The notes under the pieces are model-generated. The model worked only from the letters and a program-made list of their open reading frames with translations. It made no database searches and was not told the origin of the DNA. From an uncultured Collinsella sp. (GTDB lineage: Bacteria > Actinomycetota > Coriobacteriia > Coriobacteriales > Coriobacteriaceae), in the NCBI GenBank assembly GCA_905197665.1, contig CAJJZP010000002.1, positions 62,001-126,000 on the forward strand: 64,000 nucleotides of DNA, in the 5' to 3' direction. Positions 63,487 through 64,000 of this stretch are shown here, one piece after another. The first letter of the stretch is position 1; the number at the start of each line of letters is the position of its first letter. The position numbers were made by a program, and so were the translations under genes.

Positions 63487-64000
63487 ATGTTTGCAAAGAA
63501 TACTTTTTGGAACTTGGTCTACCAGTTGACCGCTATCGTTGCCGGCTTCCTCGTCCCAAGGGCGATTATTGGCGTATATGGATCCGAGGTTAACGGTCTG
63601 GTGACCTCTCTAACTCAGTTTATTGGTTATTTCGCACTTGTCGAAGCTGGTATTTCTGGTGCGGCGACCTTCGCTCTATATAAGCCTATTGCTAAGGGCG
63701 ACTGGGATGGGATTAACGTCGTGGCTTCGGCCTCGAAGGTCTTTTATCAGAAGTCGGGCATGTTGTTTCTTGTCTTGCTGGTTGGCCTTTCGGTCGTTTA
63801 TCCCATATTTGTCTCGGTAGGTTCGCTTGCGCCTTGGGAGATCATGGTGCTTACCTTCCTGTTGGGTGCCAAGATCGTCGTGGATTTCTTTTCCCTCGCC
63901 AAGTACCAAGTTTTCCTTACCGCCGATCAAAAGAACTGGCTCATTCAACTCGCATCGACGGTCTTCACGCTGGTTAACACGGCCGTCATTTTCTTGTTTG
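63487..64000 (+). CDS. polysaccharide flippase (Wzx-like), partial
   Basis: The frame starting at ATG 63487 is open to the end of the window (171 codons). The product begins MFAKNTFWNLVYQLTA, then IVAGFLVPRAIIGVYGSEVNG, continues through hydrophobic helices (YFALVEAGISGAATFAL; LFLVLLVGLSVVYPIFV; MVLTFLLGAKIVVDFF) and matches the start of MATE/Wzx-type polysaccharide exporters. It would flip lipid-linked repeat units across the membrane. The ribosome site is poor (AGGTG, 13 bases away). The C-terminal part lies outside the window. Confidence 0.85.
   Translation, partial: MFAKNTFWNLVYQLTAIVAGFLVPRAIIGVYGSEVNGLVTSLTQFIGYFALVEAGISGAATFALYKPIAKGDWDGINVVASASKVFYQKSGMLFLVLLVGLSVVYPIFVSVGSLAPWEIMVLTFLLGAKIVVDFFSLAKYQVFLTADQKNWLIQLASTVFTLVNTAVIFLF

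Overview
The window looks like a chromosomal segment of a high-GC anaerobe of the Coriobacteriia, most like Collinsella. The evidence is the GC-rich codon use, GTG and TTG starts, a very large sortase-anchored protein ending in an LADTG signal, a full selenium economy, and many palindromic intergenic elements. The genus is inferred from gene content and style, not from a search.

Layout. 1-682: start of a minus-strand ClC-type channel. 897-6309: molybdenum block, with moeA and a mogA/moaB-type gene for cofactor synthesis, then modA, a modB with an extra sensor-like N-terminal domain, and modC. 6310-12090: a structured leader with a 22-codon ORF, then a double-cubane-cluster reductase (YjiM-like) and its ATPase activator (YjiL-like), selD carrying an in-frame TGA (selenocysteine), yedF, a DUF3343 gene and a cysteine desulfurase. 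12217-25032: one 4271-residue surface protein. 25151-27917: brnQ, tRNA-Pro, tRNA-Gly with tRNA-derived debris, and a formate/nitrite transporter. 28102-31839: selA, selB and tRNA-Sec. 32101-37357: gdhA and a molybdenum hydroxylase pair (FAD subunit; fused Fe-S/Mo subunit). 37498-45662: tRNA-Leu, tig, clpP, clpX, valS, folC. 45663-51679: palindrome-rich intergenic DNA, an M24 peptidase and a three-gene glycerol-3-phosphate-dehydrogenase-like operon on the minus strand, then a repeat array. 51680-54092: a zinc-ribbon membrane protein and thrS. 54419-64000: an exopolysaccharide operon headed by a LoaP/NusG-like antiterminator and running off the right edge.

How it fits together. Molybdate is imported by ModABC and built into molybdopterin by MoeA/MogA. 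Selenium is activated by SelD, itself a selenoprotein, which feeds SelA/SelB/tRNA-Sec and probably also a labile-selenium route (YedF, DUF3343, desulfurase) to a molybdenum hydroxylase resembling XdhD/YgfN. A similar ATAAGAAAT/GATAA-type element lies before both modA and the yjiM-selD operon, hinting at shared control.

The most unusual item is at 51044-51580: fourteen copies of a 15-16 bp repeat in strictly alternating orientation at a 40-bp period, with unique 24-25 nt spacers and no cas gene nearby. The pattern of G.U-compatible changes suggests a plus-strand RNA of tandem hairpins. I do not recognise it. Three further families of palindromic intergenic elements and one perfect 35-bp inverted repeat also occur.
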